Source of the DNA: Podocnemis expansa
Taxonomy: Eukaryota; Chordata; Testudines; Podocnemididae
NCBI GenBank assembly: GCA_007922195.1
Contig: ML681992.1
Coordinates: 42,269,631 to 42,333,630, forward strand
DNA: 64,000 nucleotides
Reading direction: 5' to 3'
Below, piece after piece: positions 1 to 11,182 of this stretch. Every line of letters begins with the position of its first letter. The stretch's first letter is position 1. A model generated the notes under the pieces. It saw only the letters and a list, made by a program, of their open reading frames with translations. It searched no databases and was not told the origin of the DNA. Position numbers and translations under genes: made by a program.

Positions 1-111
1 CCTCTACCCCAACCCAGTCTCCAAGTTGCCTCCCTGAGCCCCAGTGACCCCTACCCCCCTGTTCTTTGAAAATAAAAATGTTGAAACATGTTATTGGTGC
101 GTATGTTGTAC

Positions 112-117
112 TTTATT
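112..117 (-). terminator. Polyadenylation signal of the Harbinger transposase
   Basis: AATAAA on the minus strand, about 90 bases downstream of the TGA at 208-210 that ends the extended transposase frame. Position and orientation fit a 3' end signal. A single hexamer is weak evidence alone. Confidence 0.5.
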
Positions 118-207
118 GGTGGTGCTGCAACAGTGCGGGTGGATGGGTGGGGGCTGTCTGTGGTAGAAGGGGGAAGAGGGTGGTGTCTGGTGGGGCAGGC
201 CTGGCCT

Positions 208-1455
208 TCAGAGGTCCTCTTCAGTGGCAAAGCTGTCCGTGAGTGCCTCACAGATGGTGATGGCCCTTCTGGAGGCCTGCTTCTGTGGGGGCACAGATGC
301 GGGCTGCTCATATTGGTGCCTGATGAGCTGGGCCTCGGCCTCCCAGGCAGCTGCAATGGGCTCGCCTCGCAATTCACAAAAATTTTGCAGGGCCAGGCAC
401 GCGCTGATAACCTGGGTTGCTGTCTCCTCTCCAAGATGGAGGCGGGTCAGGAGACACCTCTAGCGGGCCTTCAGCCATCCAAAGGCCGGCTCAATCACTT
501 GGTGGCAGCGGTTCAGACACCAGTTAAAAAGCTGGCAGCGAGGATCGAGGGGCCCTGTGTAGGGGTGCATCAGCCACGGGCGGAGGGGATAGGCTGCGTC
601 TGCCATGATAAGGACGGGCACCTCTACTCCCCCAACACTGATGTTATGCAGGGGGAAGAAGGTGCCCGCCTCAATGCCCTGGTACAGGGACGAGTTCCAG
701 AGAACACGGACATCATGTGCCCTCCCTGGCCAACCCACATAGCAGTTTTGGAAGACCCCCCCGTGGTCCACAAAGGCCTGAACAATGATAGAGTGGTAGC
801 CCTTCCTGTTGTGGTACTCTGCCGCTCGGTGGTCCGGGGCCCTCACGGGGATGTGCGTGGCATCCAGGATCCCTATGCGGTTTGGGAATCCCAGGGTCGC
901 CATACCATCCATGGTGGCCTGCAATTCCCCCTGTGTGACAAGGCGCTGCAGCCAGACTCTGTTAACGACCCTGGTGACTTGGCTCAGGGTGATGCCGATG
1001 GTGGCCCTGCCAACCCTGAATAGGTGGGCCACAGACCTGTAGGACCCCAGGGTGGCCATCTTCCATACGGCTATGGCCACTCTTTTGTTCACGGGGATGG
1101 CCAGACACATGGCGGTGTCCCTGCTATGCAGCAGTGGGGTCAGTTCTGATACCAGCTGGTCAAAGCTGGCCCTGGACATCCAGAAATTGCACCTCCACTG
1201 GTCATCATCCCAGGTTTGGAGCACTACCTGCTCCCACCAATCTGTGCTAGTCTCCTGGGCCCAGACCCGGCGAGGCACAGAAAGGAGCAGGGGAACTAGG
1301 GCAGCTCTGAGGCCCAGGGTGCTGGCAGCCTGGGGCACACCCTGACCAGCATCGGGGTCCCTGAACAGCGTGTCCCCCAACAGGAGCACGCTCTGCAGAC
1401 GTGCAGTGTGCCTACTGGTCACACGACAAAGGCTAGGCAGCCAGGCAGCGTCCAT
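208..1455 (-). pseudogene. HARBI1-like Harbinger transposase with one in-frame stop
   Basis: DDE transposase of the PIF/Harbinger family, the nuclease that cuts and pastes its own element. I start it at the ATG at 1455 because a TATA box and CCAAT box lie just upstream; an earlier in-frame ATG at 1680 falls in the 5' region shared with non-coding MITEs. Seen, numbered from 1455: WDDDQW near residue 80, a helix-turn-helix around SYRSVAHLF, the catalytic Asp in GILDATHIPV (about 198), Asp in MADAAYPLRPW (about 286) and Glu in VIEPAFGWLKAR (about 322). The frame is then broken by TAG at 460-462, where the family usually has Trp (a TGG to TAG change would explain it). Beyond it the same frame stays open for 83 residues to TGA at 208-210, including the expected Cys-Leu-Ala-Leu-Gln-Asn helix. 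Total would be 415 codons, normal for the family. The long plus-strand frame opposite it (88-1023) is a shadow. Confidence 0.88.
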
Positions 1456-1514
1456 CTCTATTGCTTGCAGAGTTCTGCTAGCCAGAATGGACAGGGAAGT
1501 GAGGTCAGGGCCAG

Positions 1515-1529
1515 CTTTTATAGGATTGG
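1515..1529 (-). promoter_or_regulatory. Core promoter of the Harbinger transposase
   Basis: On the minus strand CCAAT (1525-1529) is followed directly by TATAAAAG (1515-1522), about 60 bases upstream of the ATG at 1455. The spacing suits an RNA polymerase II start near 1490 and a short leader. It also argues for the downstream start codon. Confidence 0.65.
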
Positions 1530-1749
1530 CTACCAACATGGCCACCGACATGGCCCAGGGAGGTGGCCATGTTGCCAGACCTCCCATGGTGCCCTGCCCC
1601 TGAAGTGAAATAGCAAGTCCACTGTGTGGACATGCTATTTCATTTCCAGCTTTTCCCCTTATTTCACCTAGATTTGTCATTATTTCGATTCCAGTTATTT
1701 TGAAATAACGTTCTTATTTCGAAATAACGGGCTATGTGTAGACATAGCC

Positions 1750-3165
1750 AAAGAGTTTACAGGACTAATAAAAAGCATTGCTGTGTATCCAGGTAAAGCG
1801 TACAGGTCATTTACTAGCATTGAGTTTGGGTAAGAACTGCAAGTGCAACAAACACATAACCTGTAGTATACTGGATAAAGTGAATCAAGAATTCAGGGTT
1901 TTGAAGTTCAAGTGTTAAAGAGTTTGGGAACATCACTTTTACAGAAGGTATGTAGAAGTTATATGAAGTGTGGTGGAAGGGAAGTGTCTATGCCAGTAAA
2001 ATGTGTCATTAATATGTCATTAATGTGGTGTAAATAGTGCATTAGCATATATGTTCCCATCTGTAAGGAGGGAGGTCTTCATATCCCCTTGATGGTAACT
2101 CAAAGAGGTGCTCTTGCTTACTCCTCCTGCTATTGTCTGTGCTCAGTGGTGTGCTCCACGTAGATTTGTAACTCACCCAACACCAACCAAAACTGATCAC
2201 TTGGGCAACACCACTCTGTCTGCCGGATATCTATGCATAGTAGGTGCCTCACTCATTCTTGTAAACACAGTCTGATTCTGAAGCCTTCCCCCTCCTCCCT
2301 CAGCTCATCACTAGCTGTTAGGGGATTCCTCAATCAGACCTTGCTAATTAATCATAATTTAAAGTATTAGGACAGCCAACACTACCTAAATGAATGCACT
2401 GACATTGTTATAAAAATGCACTGCAGCATGAAGAAACTAGTCTTTGTTCATACTTTTCAATCTATTATGCTTTTTCTTGTACAGAGATTTTATTGTATAC
2501 TGTGTGTGCTTTTAAATTTTGTATGAATGTCTCAATATTACTTCAAATTTCCAACCAGTAGCTAAATTTGTAACACTGCATGTAACTAGTTGATGCCTGG
2601 GGGTGATGGTGTGCTGCGGAAACTCAGGGAGGGTGCACCTTCTTGGGGGTAGGTAGGGAAATCTTTGCTGCCATGTCATTTGACAACAGAGCATTATTGG
2701 ACTAGAACTAAAGTTGCCCATTTCCAAGTCTGTGGTCTACCAGCCAGAACACTCTGCTACCCATATTAAGTAGAATTCAGAGTACAGTGCTTCGCAAACA
2801 CGGACTGCATGCAAAGAATAAAGAATCACAAAAAATATGTTTTGTAAAGTACCTTCACTTTCTTTTGCAGTAATTTCCTGAATGAACCATTCTTTCCATG
2901 CCATATATATCTTTTCTGTGTAATAATTGTAAGCCACTAGCTAAATTCATTAGCCAACACAGCCAATACATGTCTCAACAACTGGAGGGCTTCAGTCTCT
3001 TTCTTCAGGGATTAGTTTATGTCTTGAAAAAGAAACCTAAATCACACAGGCAAACCCAATTGTTATCCCTGATGCTACCTCTCCTGTGAGTCTCTCACCT
3101 TTGAGCTGCTTCTTGACTTTTTATCTAAGGACCAGAGGCTAGATGCACACAAGGACCTAAGCATT
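1750..3165. other. AT-rich stretch without recognisable genes
   Basis: Unique-looking AT-rich DNA. The frames present are short and show no motif. I see no terminal repeats or splice-flanked exons. Confidence 0.5.
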
Positions 3166-3169
3166 GGGC

Positions 3170-3300
3170 GGCTAATCTAGGGCACTGTCTCATCTTGGAA
3201 ATATTGTGTAAATAATTAAGCACTTACTGGAATAAGGACCTGAACCCAACTGTCCCATATATTAACTGAGTGACCTAACCGCTGGACTGGACAGTTAATC
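3170..3300 (-). repeat. Possible tRNA-derived SINE fragment
   Basis: On the minus strand the segment reads like the head of a tRNA-derived SINE: a CAGCGGTTAGG stretch resembling an A box, then GGGTTCAGGTCC resembling a polymerase III B box about 35 bases on. The rest is eroded and I see no clear tail. It could also be a MIR/CORE-SINE relic. Confidence 0.35.
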
Positions 3301-3491
3301 TTATTCATCTGCTCATTTGCAACATTTAAGTCCCCTTACAGATATAGCTGCAAAAACTGGCAGATAGGCTTCTATGTACTATAGTCAATCTAACTACAGG
3401 TGACCTGCCAACTATCACCTGATCTCTGACGTCACACCCATTATCTGGGAGACAGATAACAAGGCTCCAGTGGCTAAGCACAACTCTCTTA

Positions 3492-3863
3492 GGGTATGTT
3501 TGTTAATTCGAACTAATGAGTTTGATGTTAGTTCAAACTGAACTTGAACTTCTTAGTTCAAATTAACAAAGTGGACTAATTCAGACTAATGTAAGTTTGA
3601 ATTAGTCCACTTGGTTAATTTGAACTAACTCCTCTTAGTCTGGATTTATTAAGTTTGAACCAAGGATTAGTCCTAGTCTACACCATAGTTAGTTTGAACT
3701 AAAGATCGAACTAGGTGCTTAGTTTGAACTAACCAGCAGTAATTACTAATTCAAACTAAGTGTTCATTAGTTTGAACTAATGAAAGTTTAGTATAGGCAG
3801 GGGCTGAATTAGTTTGAATTAAGCATTCTTAATTTGAATTAACTTGCTAGTGTAGACATAGCC
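3492..3863. mobile_element. Harbinger MITE (TTCGAACTAA type), TTA target duplication
   Basis: A 372-bp non-coding element. It starts GGGTATGT and ends ACATAGCC, and is flanked on both sides by TTA (3489-3491 and 3864-3866), the Harbinger-type 3-bp duplication. The inside is packed with forward and reverse copies of a TTAGTTCGAACTAA-like word, many decayed to TTTGAA or TTCAAA. Confidence 0.85.
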
Positions 3864-3866
3864 TTA

Positions 3867-5373
3867 GAGAACTAGCTTTCTCAGTGACACGACAACAGAG
3901 GCAAAGTATTGGCAGCAGCTGTGAAGATCCTGCTATTTGTTTTGTTCATCTTTATCTTTCAGGCCATTTTATTTCTCGCCTCTCTGGTTTTTATATAGTC
4001 TGTCCATATCAGGGTCATTGGTGTCATTGACTCTTTGAGGCAATTTCCAGGACAACTTTAACATGTCTAAAGTAAATTGTTCTCCCTGTATTAAAGTTTC
4101 AGGCTCAGTCTTTCTCCTAGTAGTACTATTTAGAGTCATATTGACAATGGGAACAGGAGAAGTAGAATTGAATAAATCAATTCATGCAGTAGTAACATGT
4201 GTTAGGGCTTGCCTACACTTTAGTTGCTACAACATCGTCTTCCCAAAAGGTGTTGATAAGGTTGACACAAGAATTCTCCCATCAACTTCACACTGTCTAC
4301 ATGGGGGACATAGATTGACTTAAGTGCATCACTCAGTGGTGTGCATTTTCTCATACCCCTGATCATCACAGCTGAGTTGATCTGATTTTCTAGTGAGGAG
4401 TAGCCATTAAGGTCATTAGAATGATTTAGGCTTAAGAATAATTGGATTCCAAAGTCCGGAGCCAGCGATATCTGAACATGGTGCGGATACAACCCACTCA
4501 ATCTTTGGGAGACTGGAAAATAATTTCCTGTTGACTGAGTCATTGCCCTTTGTGACTCTGATCCAGAAAGGGTTAAGAACAAGCAAGCTGAAATGTCCTC
4601 CAAGGTTGATTCTCCATTTAGTTCAGAAATATCCAGATAGTAATTAGAGTCATTTATTGTAGCTAGTTAAACAAGCCATGTTAAGTGAACCCAAGGGTTT
4701 GATATGCAGGTATATTTTTGGAAGCTATTTGATGTTGTTTACCTATATTGTGTTAGAGGTTAACTGCTTTCTTGTTTGTTACTACTGTTCTATGGTTTCA
4801 GAGATCAAAAAGCAATAGTAACATTTGGGTGAACCTTGGGTCTAATAATATCATTTTTTTATTTCCCTTTGAGGTTTAAGTAAACTATATATTCACTGTT
4901 TAATGAATAGTTTCCAGTGTGTACTCAGGAAATAGTTATTTCAGAGACAGAAATGATCACCTATTCTTCATTAAAGGACATACTTTCTGTCAAGTGGCTG
5001 GTATAGTCTGCTAAAAGACTATAAAATGATCCTTGGACCCAGGCCTTTTTATCTTAGGGCTGCTTCAGCCTTGACAGGAACAATTGGAGTCATAAGTCTA
5101 AGTTCCCAGCTTTTTCTGGTTCACCCTCCCAATTCTCATGTGACAATTTGAACAACTCTATACATGGACTATTTGATCTTAATTTCCTGCTTCATTTCTC
5201 TAGACTGAAATTCTACTCTAAATAAGACTGATGGCCCCCAATCTATTTGGGTAATTTCCAGAGTCTTTTTCCAAATTAGCAGTTTGTTTCACCACTGCTA
5301 AAAGCTGATCTTCACAGAGTTTTGCAACTCAGCTAACATCCCTACTTTAAACTGACCTATGAAATTTATTATC
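3867..5373. other. AT-rich intergenic stretch
   Basis: No gene seen. Around 4206-4330 a GGGCTTGCCTACACT-like edge followed by weakly palindromic sequence suggests a truncated MITE; its partner end is missing. The rest is anonymous AT-rich DNA. Confidence 0.4.
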
Positions 5374-5403
5374 GTGTGTGTGTGTATATATATATATATA
5401 TAT
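5374..5403. repeat. (GT)n(TA)n microsatellite
   Basis: A run of GT repeats passing directly into TA repeats, about 30 bases. Confidence 0.95.
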
Positions 5404-5733
5404 GAACTTTTAAGTAATACTCTCTTTCCTTTGACGATGGTTATTGATGGTCAGAAATAGAGCGATCGTTCTGTGAAAAATGTTCACCCACAGGTGGTGT
5501 CTTTGTGTTTTGTCATTTTCCTATGTGAGTTCATTCATGAACATAGTGATTTTCAGGTTCAACCCACATAATTGCTATTGGGACATTTACTACACTGAAG
5601 GAGGTACACTACATGTTGTGATAGGTAATACAGATCTTAAAAGGTATGTTGTGGGGGCTGTTGATCATCTTGCCTATGGGGATATGTGTGCAGGTTTTGC
5701 ATCTGTTATTCTGGCAGGTTTTAGTGCCACTGT

Positions 5734-6115
5734 GGCTATGTCTACACTAGTCAATTTGTCTGGACTAAGCATTAGTCTGTGCCTACACTAGGCTTTGCCT
5801 AGTTCAAACTAAGCAATTTGTTAGTTCAAACTAAGCAAAGCTTAGTCTGAAATAATAAGTTCAACTGGTTAGTACGGACTCAATGCTTCGTTTGAACTTT
5901 AAACTCGAACTAGGCACAATGTAGACATGGACTAAGGCTTAGTTTGAACTAAAAAAGTTCAAACTAAGCCATTAGTTCAAACAAATCATGCATTCTAGTT
6001 CAAACTAAAAAGCCATGGTTAGTCCAAACTATCCTGCGGTTAGTTCAAACTAATGAGGAACTGCTTAGTTCATACTAAGGAAGTCTGAACTAAGCTTTCT
6101 AATGTAGACATAGCC
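5734..6115. mobile_element. Harbinger MITE inside the Penelope-like element
   Basis: 382 bp, starting GGCTATGTCTACACTAG and ending AATGTAGACATAGCC. Flanks are TGT (5731-5733) and TTT (6116-6118), two of three matching. The interior is made of TTAGTTCAAACTAA-like words in both directions. It splits PLE sequence that would otherwise run on, so it inserted later than the PLE. Confidence 0.85.
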
Positions 6116-6594
6116 TTTGAGACCTGGTGTGTTCAGAACTTGCTTTTGGTCATTATCTTGGAGAGGTTGCGGGTATTTGAATAACAGAAGAGGGGCTTCA
6201 GGAAAGATTTATTTTATGGGGTTGTCGCTGAATATGGGTTGTAGCTGTTTGATGATACCCCATATGGGATCCAATGTGGGGCAGCAAGTGACAACTAGGG
6301 ATGTGCAATTAGAGAAGGTTTTATTTCTGTACTGAAACAGGTTCCTTCTGGGTCTTTAGGTCACCTCTTCAAATATGCAATCTACTTCTCCCGCAAAGTG
6401 TCCTTGTTTGATGAAGGTGGTTTTAAATGTGTTAAGGAATATATCCCAGATTTTTTCCTCAGAGCACATTCTTTAGTATCTGAGTGGTAGACTGTATATA
6501 ACAGATATCTTGGTGTGCTTGGGGTGGTTACTGGATCTATGAAGAGTGATGTGGTGATCTGTAGATTTCTTGTATACAAGGGATAAAGTATAAT

Positions 6595-7330
6595 TTGGTG
6601 GGCCTTGGAACCCTCCTAAATTTCCAGGCCCCCTTCATGCCTGTCGAGGCCACCTTCACCCACCCCAGCTACTGCCACCCCCACAAGCTACTGCCCCCAA
6701 ATGCCTACCCCCATCAGACCCCTCTTTCCCAATGTCCTCCTCAGCTCCCATCCCCATTCCCTAAGCTCCCTGCCCCATGTCCTCCCTCTAGCCCTCCTAA
6801 CTCCGCACACCCCCATCTTCACTCCATCCCCTTTTAGTCCCCCCACCCCCTCCATGCCTCCCAAGCCCACCATCCTGAACATTTCTTCCCACCCTTTTTC
6901 CCCGCGCTCTTTCCTGCTGGCTGCCTGACTGATCCTAAGTCCTCCAGCGCCCCCTTACCTTGTGGGAAGGAGTGTGTGGGGACTCACAGCAGCCACTGAC
7001 ATGGCCGAGGAGCTGGGCTGGGGTGGAGTGGGGGATGGGAGGCTGCAGTGCCAGCTGGATGGCAAGAGGGGCCACAGGTGTGAGACTTGGTGTGAGCTGC
7101 ATGTGACGCCCAGGCCCAGCAGGTAGGGGGTGGGGCACCACAGATGCCAGAAAAAGTGGGAGGGTGGCTGGACTTTCTCCTGACCACAGCCCCTTGAGTC
7201 AGCCCTGGGCAGAATGCTGAATTCTGGTGCATTCTTCTATTTTTAGGGGCCTGGAATGCTGGCCCCTGAAAATGATGGGCCCTGAAATGGCATTCTGGGT
7301 TGTTCTGGCTTACTTTAACCCTTGCTTATA
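6595..7330. mobile_element. GC-rich insertion in the Penelope-like element
   Basis: About 730 bp interrupts the PLE between its linker and its reverse transcriptase. The left part (6640-6900) is strongly C-rich with few G, the right part G-rich. The edges carry GGTGGGCCTTGG (left) and GGCCCTGAAATGG-like (right) sequence, which may be decayed inverted ends. No target duplication could be defined and the class is unknown, possibly hAT. Long frames inside come from skewed composition. Confidence 0.5.
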
Positions 7331-8160
7331 TATAGGCGTTGTAGGGTTCGTTATTGGCATGGATTGCTGTGTTCAGGAAGTTGATGTTAGTGTGGGAATG
7401 TTCCAGGGAGAGATTAATGGTGGTTGTTGAAGTTATTGTAGAAATCTATTAGGGAGTTTAAGTCATCAGTCCAGAGAATGAAAAAATCATTAATATATTT
7501 CAGGTATATCACTGGTTTGTGGTACATTTATCCATAAATTCTTCTTCAAGGTGGTCCACATGAAATTGATATATTGGCGAACGATCTTAGTGCCCTTTGC
7601 TGGTCCTGTGTTTTGAAAAACATATTTCTTGTTGAACATAAAATTGTTAGGAGTGAGGATGAAATGGATAAGTTAGTTGATGTGTTCACAGAGGATATTT
7701 AGGGTTTTTCTCTATGGTTATGTGAGAGTTGGTTCAATATCAGTGTGGGCTTGCTGGAGAAGATGCATGAGGCTTGCATTTTTAAAAACACTGGCCTCTT
7801 CAGAAAGGTACAAGCAGGGCCTTTCTTTCCTGACCAGAGGATTGCCACTGACAGTATCAAAATGTCAGTAATGATTCTGGGTAATCATTTGACTCCTGAA
7901 ATCATGCACTGGCTACCTCAATAGCACCAAGGAAAGATTCAACTATTGGCTCAGCATATGCAGAATGATTGTTGATGGAGTGAAGGAATTCTAGCAGTAT
8001 TTCTTGTAAGATTAGCTCGTGATGAGAGAAATATCCCTATGGTTAAAACTGCTTGTCGTGTTCTGCACAATATCTGTAAGGAAAAAAATAGAAAAGGTGG
8101 AGGTGTAGCAACAATTGATGAGCTTGAATAGTCAAACACAAGGAGCTTTATAAGAACTCA

Positions 8161-9103
8161 ATGGGGAGGGATGCATTTGAGGGGGGGCTTTGAAAGAGCA
8201 CTTTAATAGTCAGCTATAATAGTGTTCTGTGGGCTTAAGCTTTTGGTGCTGATCGTATTATGTAGTGTTTGAAGTACATTAATAATTATTACTTTTTTTA
8301 AATAGAAGCCATAAGTTAGGTGGTACTTGCTCTTCATTTATAAATATGACTGGATGTTTTTTTGAACTTCTGAACTCCATGGTAGTCTATATTTACAAAT
8401 AATATGTGATTTGAGTATTTCTATGTATGTGTTGTCACAAATAAATATAATTTTTATTTTCAAAATATAGAAATTTCTTGAGTGACAATAACAGCATGGA
8501 AAAACGATGTGCAAAACCCAACAGGCAATGCAATAGAAACTTTAAACATAAATTAACATAATAGGAATTTGCATTTGGAAAGGCTATAAAAAAGTCTGTG
8601 CATTTCAGTTTACAAGCATAATTAAGCATGTCTACATATGTTCCAACTAAGGTTCTCATAGACACGTGAAGCTGTGGTTTTGGTTATTATTCCCCAGCAT
8701 GGTCATGGTAGGGAATAGAGATGCTACATGGAATGTTGGAAGGTTCTGAGAGCTGCTACTAAGGAGTTCCCTCGGGACTGAAAAAGGTGAGTAGTCTGAG
8801 GTTTTTGGACCTGAATATTAACCAGTGTCTGCAACATTTGTGTTTGTTTGCTTAAGAAGATGAATTATGTTCTGGTCCATCTCCCTCTCCTTTCTAGGGG
8901 CTTGTCTCCTGCCCACTCTTTCCTTTTTCATGCTGTCTGTCATGTTGGCCCTCCAGGCCTTTGTTTGTTGTCCTGTGAAGTAATGGCTTGTAGGATCACA
9001 CTGAAGATGTCCTCCCTAGCTCTCTTCTTTCTCCTTTTCATCAAAGTCAGGGTTCCATAGATCTGGAGAAGGCACCCACAAGGCCACAATCTCAGTAATT
9101 GCT
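8161..9103. other. AT-rich intergenic stretch
   Basis: No gene, terminal repeat or tandem array recognised. A pyrimidine-rich patch lies at about 8875-9050 without convincing splice or coding signals. Confidence 0.45.
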
Positions 9104-9601
9104 AATGGGCATGTCTACGTTACAAACACTTTTCGGGATAAAGAGCCTTATGCTGAAAAACCTTTTCTGTGTCCAGGGAGCCATTTTTGCTTTTTTGGAG
9201 AAAAAGAAACAAAACACTCTAGTGTCATGAAACACTGGAGCACTTGTTTGAAAAAGCAAAAGCCAGCTTTTTTTTTTTTTTTTGAAATAGTGCTTTTATT
9301 TTTAACACCCCCCCCAAAAGCATTTTTGAAACAAAAAGCGCCCCAGTATATCAAAATATTAGAGCACTTTTTTGGGCTGGTTAAACTGGGTCACCTGTCA
9401 GAAAAAGGACTTTTTTGAGATAGCTGTTTCAAAAAAGAAAAAAAAAAAAAAACATTGCTGCATGCAGCAATGGCTTTTTTATTTTTCAAAAAAGCCTGTC
9501 TATCTTTTACCTTGGCTTTCTTTCTTTCTTTCTTTCTTGAGAATCTAACATGGATTTTCTTTTTCGAGAAAAAAAGAAACCTCTGCTTTATTTTGAGACA
9601 G

Positions 9602-11182
9602 ACGCTGTGTCCACAAGCAAAGTTTTATTTCAAAATAAGTCATTCCAAAATGACTTATTTTGAAATAAAAACCTTATTTCAAAATGACTTATTTCAAATT
9701 TTAAAAAATTAATTCGAAATAAGGCAGGCCCCTCCAATCGAAATAGCATGCCCTGTGTGTGGACATGCTATCTCAATTCCCTGGGAGGTGTGGCAACATG
9801 GCCCCCTGGCAGGGCCATGTTGCCACCCAGTCCCATGCCTGGCTCTCATCTGGAGAGCCAGGCAGGGGAAAAGCACCCCTGGGTGGTGGTGCCTGGGCAA
9901 GCGGGCAGTCCGGGGGTACTGCAGCTCCCCTCTATGCTCACCCTGCTGGAGCCCCGGGGCTGCTGCAGCCTAGGTGGGGTGGCGGGAGCAGGCCCCACTC
10001 GCCCTGCTGGAGCTCCGGGGCTGCAGTGGGGTGAGCAGGTCCCGCTCCTGCCATCCCGCCTGGGCTGCAGCATCCCCAGGGTTGCAGCAGGGCCAATGGA
10101 TCCTGCACTCGCCACCCTGCCGGGGGAGTGGTGGGTCCCCCGGGTACGGGCTCAAGGTTGCAGCTAGGAAAGCTGGTGGAGGAGGAGCTGAAACCCTCCA
10201 TCCTCCTGCACCCCCTTCCACCTCACCTAGCTCTCTGGCCAGGGTGCTGGGGGGGGGGCTTCATCCCAGGTTGCCATGCATCCTGGGAGGAAGGTCAAGC
10301 CCCTGGCTGTGTTCACACGCACAGGGTTATTTCGAAACAAGTTGTGTCGAAACAACTTGTTTTGAAACAATACCTTATTTCGAAATATCTTATTTCGAAT
10401 TAACAAAATGTTAATTCGNNNNNNNNNNNNNNNNNNNNNNNNNNNNNNNNNNNNNNNNNNNNNNNNNNNNNNNNNNNNNNNNNNNNNNNNNNNNNNNNNN
10501 NNNNNNNNNNNNNNNNNNNNNNNNNNNNNNNNNNNNNNNNNNNNNNNNNNNNNNNNNNNNNNNNNNNNNNNNNNNNNNNNNNNNNNNNNNNNNNNNNNNN
10601 NNNNNNNNNNNNNNNNNNNNNNNNNNNNNNNNNNNNNNNNNNNNNNNNNNNNNNNNNNNNNNNNNNNNNNNNNNNNNNNNNNNNNNNNNNNNNNNNNNNN
10701 NNNNNNNNNNNNNNNNNNNNNNNNNNNNNNNNNNNNNNNNNNNNNNNNNNNNNNNNNNNNNNNNNNNNNNNNNNNNNNNNNNNNNNNNNNNNNNNNNNNN
10801 NNNNNNNNNNNNNNNNNNAACACAGTTGTTTCGAAACAAGGGCTTCCCCTTGTTTCGAAACAACTGTGCATCGTGTGAACATGGTTTTTTTTGTTTCGAA
10901 ATGAGGTTGTTTCGAAACAAAAGTGCCGTGTGAACACAGCCCCTGTTTCAGAACAGGGGTTGTTTCAAAACAACATGTCCTAACCATGTTGTTTTGAAAC
11001 AACCCTTTCGAAACAAGGGTTATTTCGATTTCAGACAAGGTTTAGCGGTTTTGAAATAACCACCCTTATTTCAAAAGGAGGGAGTCCCATCCATTCGAAA
11101 TAATAAAGCATCGTCTGGACCTAAAGTTTTATTTCAAAACAACAGCTGTTGTTTTGAAATAAAACTCTTGTGTGGACATACC
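9602..11182. mobile_element. Nested Harbinger MITE with GC-rich core
   Basis: Inside the composite element. Degenerate ends read CTGTGTCCACAAG (left) and CTTGTGTGGACATACC (right), with CAG beside each. Between TTATTTCGAAATAA-rich arms lies a GC-rich core, about 9740-10310, containing a TAGCATG...CATGCTA palindrome, a GCAACATGGCC...GGCCATGTTGC palindrome, and repeats of a CTGGAGC-CCGGGGCTG theme. The core matches, by eye, the cores at 37500-38150 and 40520-40600 (reverse) and the 5' region of the Harbinger at 1560-1640. Long open frames in the core are composition artefacts. Confidence 0.65.
10419..10818. other. Assembly gap (400 N)
   Basis: Exactly 400 undetermined bases, flanked by TTAATTCG on one side and TTGTTTCGAAACAA on the other. 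The true length is unknown; the flanks are palindrome-rich, which probably defeated assembly. Confidence 1.

Larger units (their letters stand above)
1..1749 (-). mobile_element. Harbinger DNA transposon, left part outside the window
   Basis: An autonomous-type PIF/Harbinger element read on the minus strand. The visible terminus is at 1749, where the sequence ends GTAGACATAGCC, the same end seen on the MITEs of this window. Inward of it come TTATTTCGAAATAA-type palindromes (1680-1735), a palindromic stretch around 1605-1645, a TATA-type promoter and the transposase. The last ~200 bases of the window edge hold the 3' untranslated region. The other terminal repeat and the 3-bp target duplication are beyond position 1, so completeness cannot be judged. 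Confidence 0.85.
5430..8160 (-). pseudogene. Penelope-like retroelement, decayed and split
   Basis: A minus-strand Penelope-like element (PLE), a retroelement with reverse transcriptase plus GIY-YIG endonuclease. Reading from high to low coordinates: reverse transcriptase similarity at about 7640-7335, with an INDFFILW block (7471-7495) where intact elements have two Asp, then NSLIDFYNNFNNHH. After an interruption (7330-6595) comes the linker, 6590-6130, with LVVTCCPTLDPI and PEAPLL-like blocks. After the MITE at 5734-6115 comes a Cys-rich CQNNRCKTCTHIP block and GIY-YIG domain remnants ending near PVGEHF (about 5500). Stops and frameshifts occur throughout. The stretch above 7640 fits the family less clearly. 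Family assignment is from recalled PLE proteins, not from a search. Confidence 0.78.

Noticed and set aside
88..1023. 311-residue open frame on the plus strand
   Set aside because: It lies opposite the Harbinger transposase and has no family motifs; the minus strand carries the DDE residues and the promoter.
1456..1680. Upstream in-frame ATG at 1680 as the transposase start
   Set aside because: This part is shared with non-coding MITEs and lies upstream of the TATA box, so the ATG at 1455 is preferred.
3492..3863. Regularly spaced short repeats resembling a CRISPR array
   Set aside because: Words occur in both orientations with no unique spacers, and the element has transposon ends and a TTA duplication.
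9748..10414. Long overlapping frames on both strands in GC-rich sequence
   Set aside because: Open in several frames at once, repetitive, no conserved motifs; they follow GC content and reach into palindromic MITE arms.
10227..11038. Frames of more than 200 residues crossing the gap
   Set aside because: Most of their length is N; the rest is TTCGAAACAA-type palindromes translated as repeated phrases.
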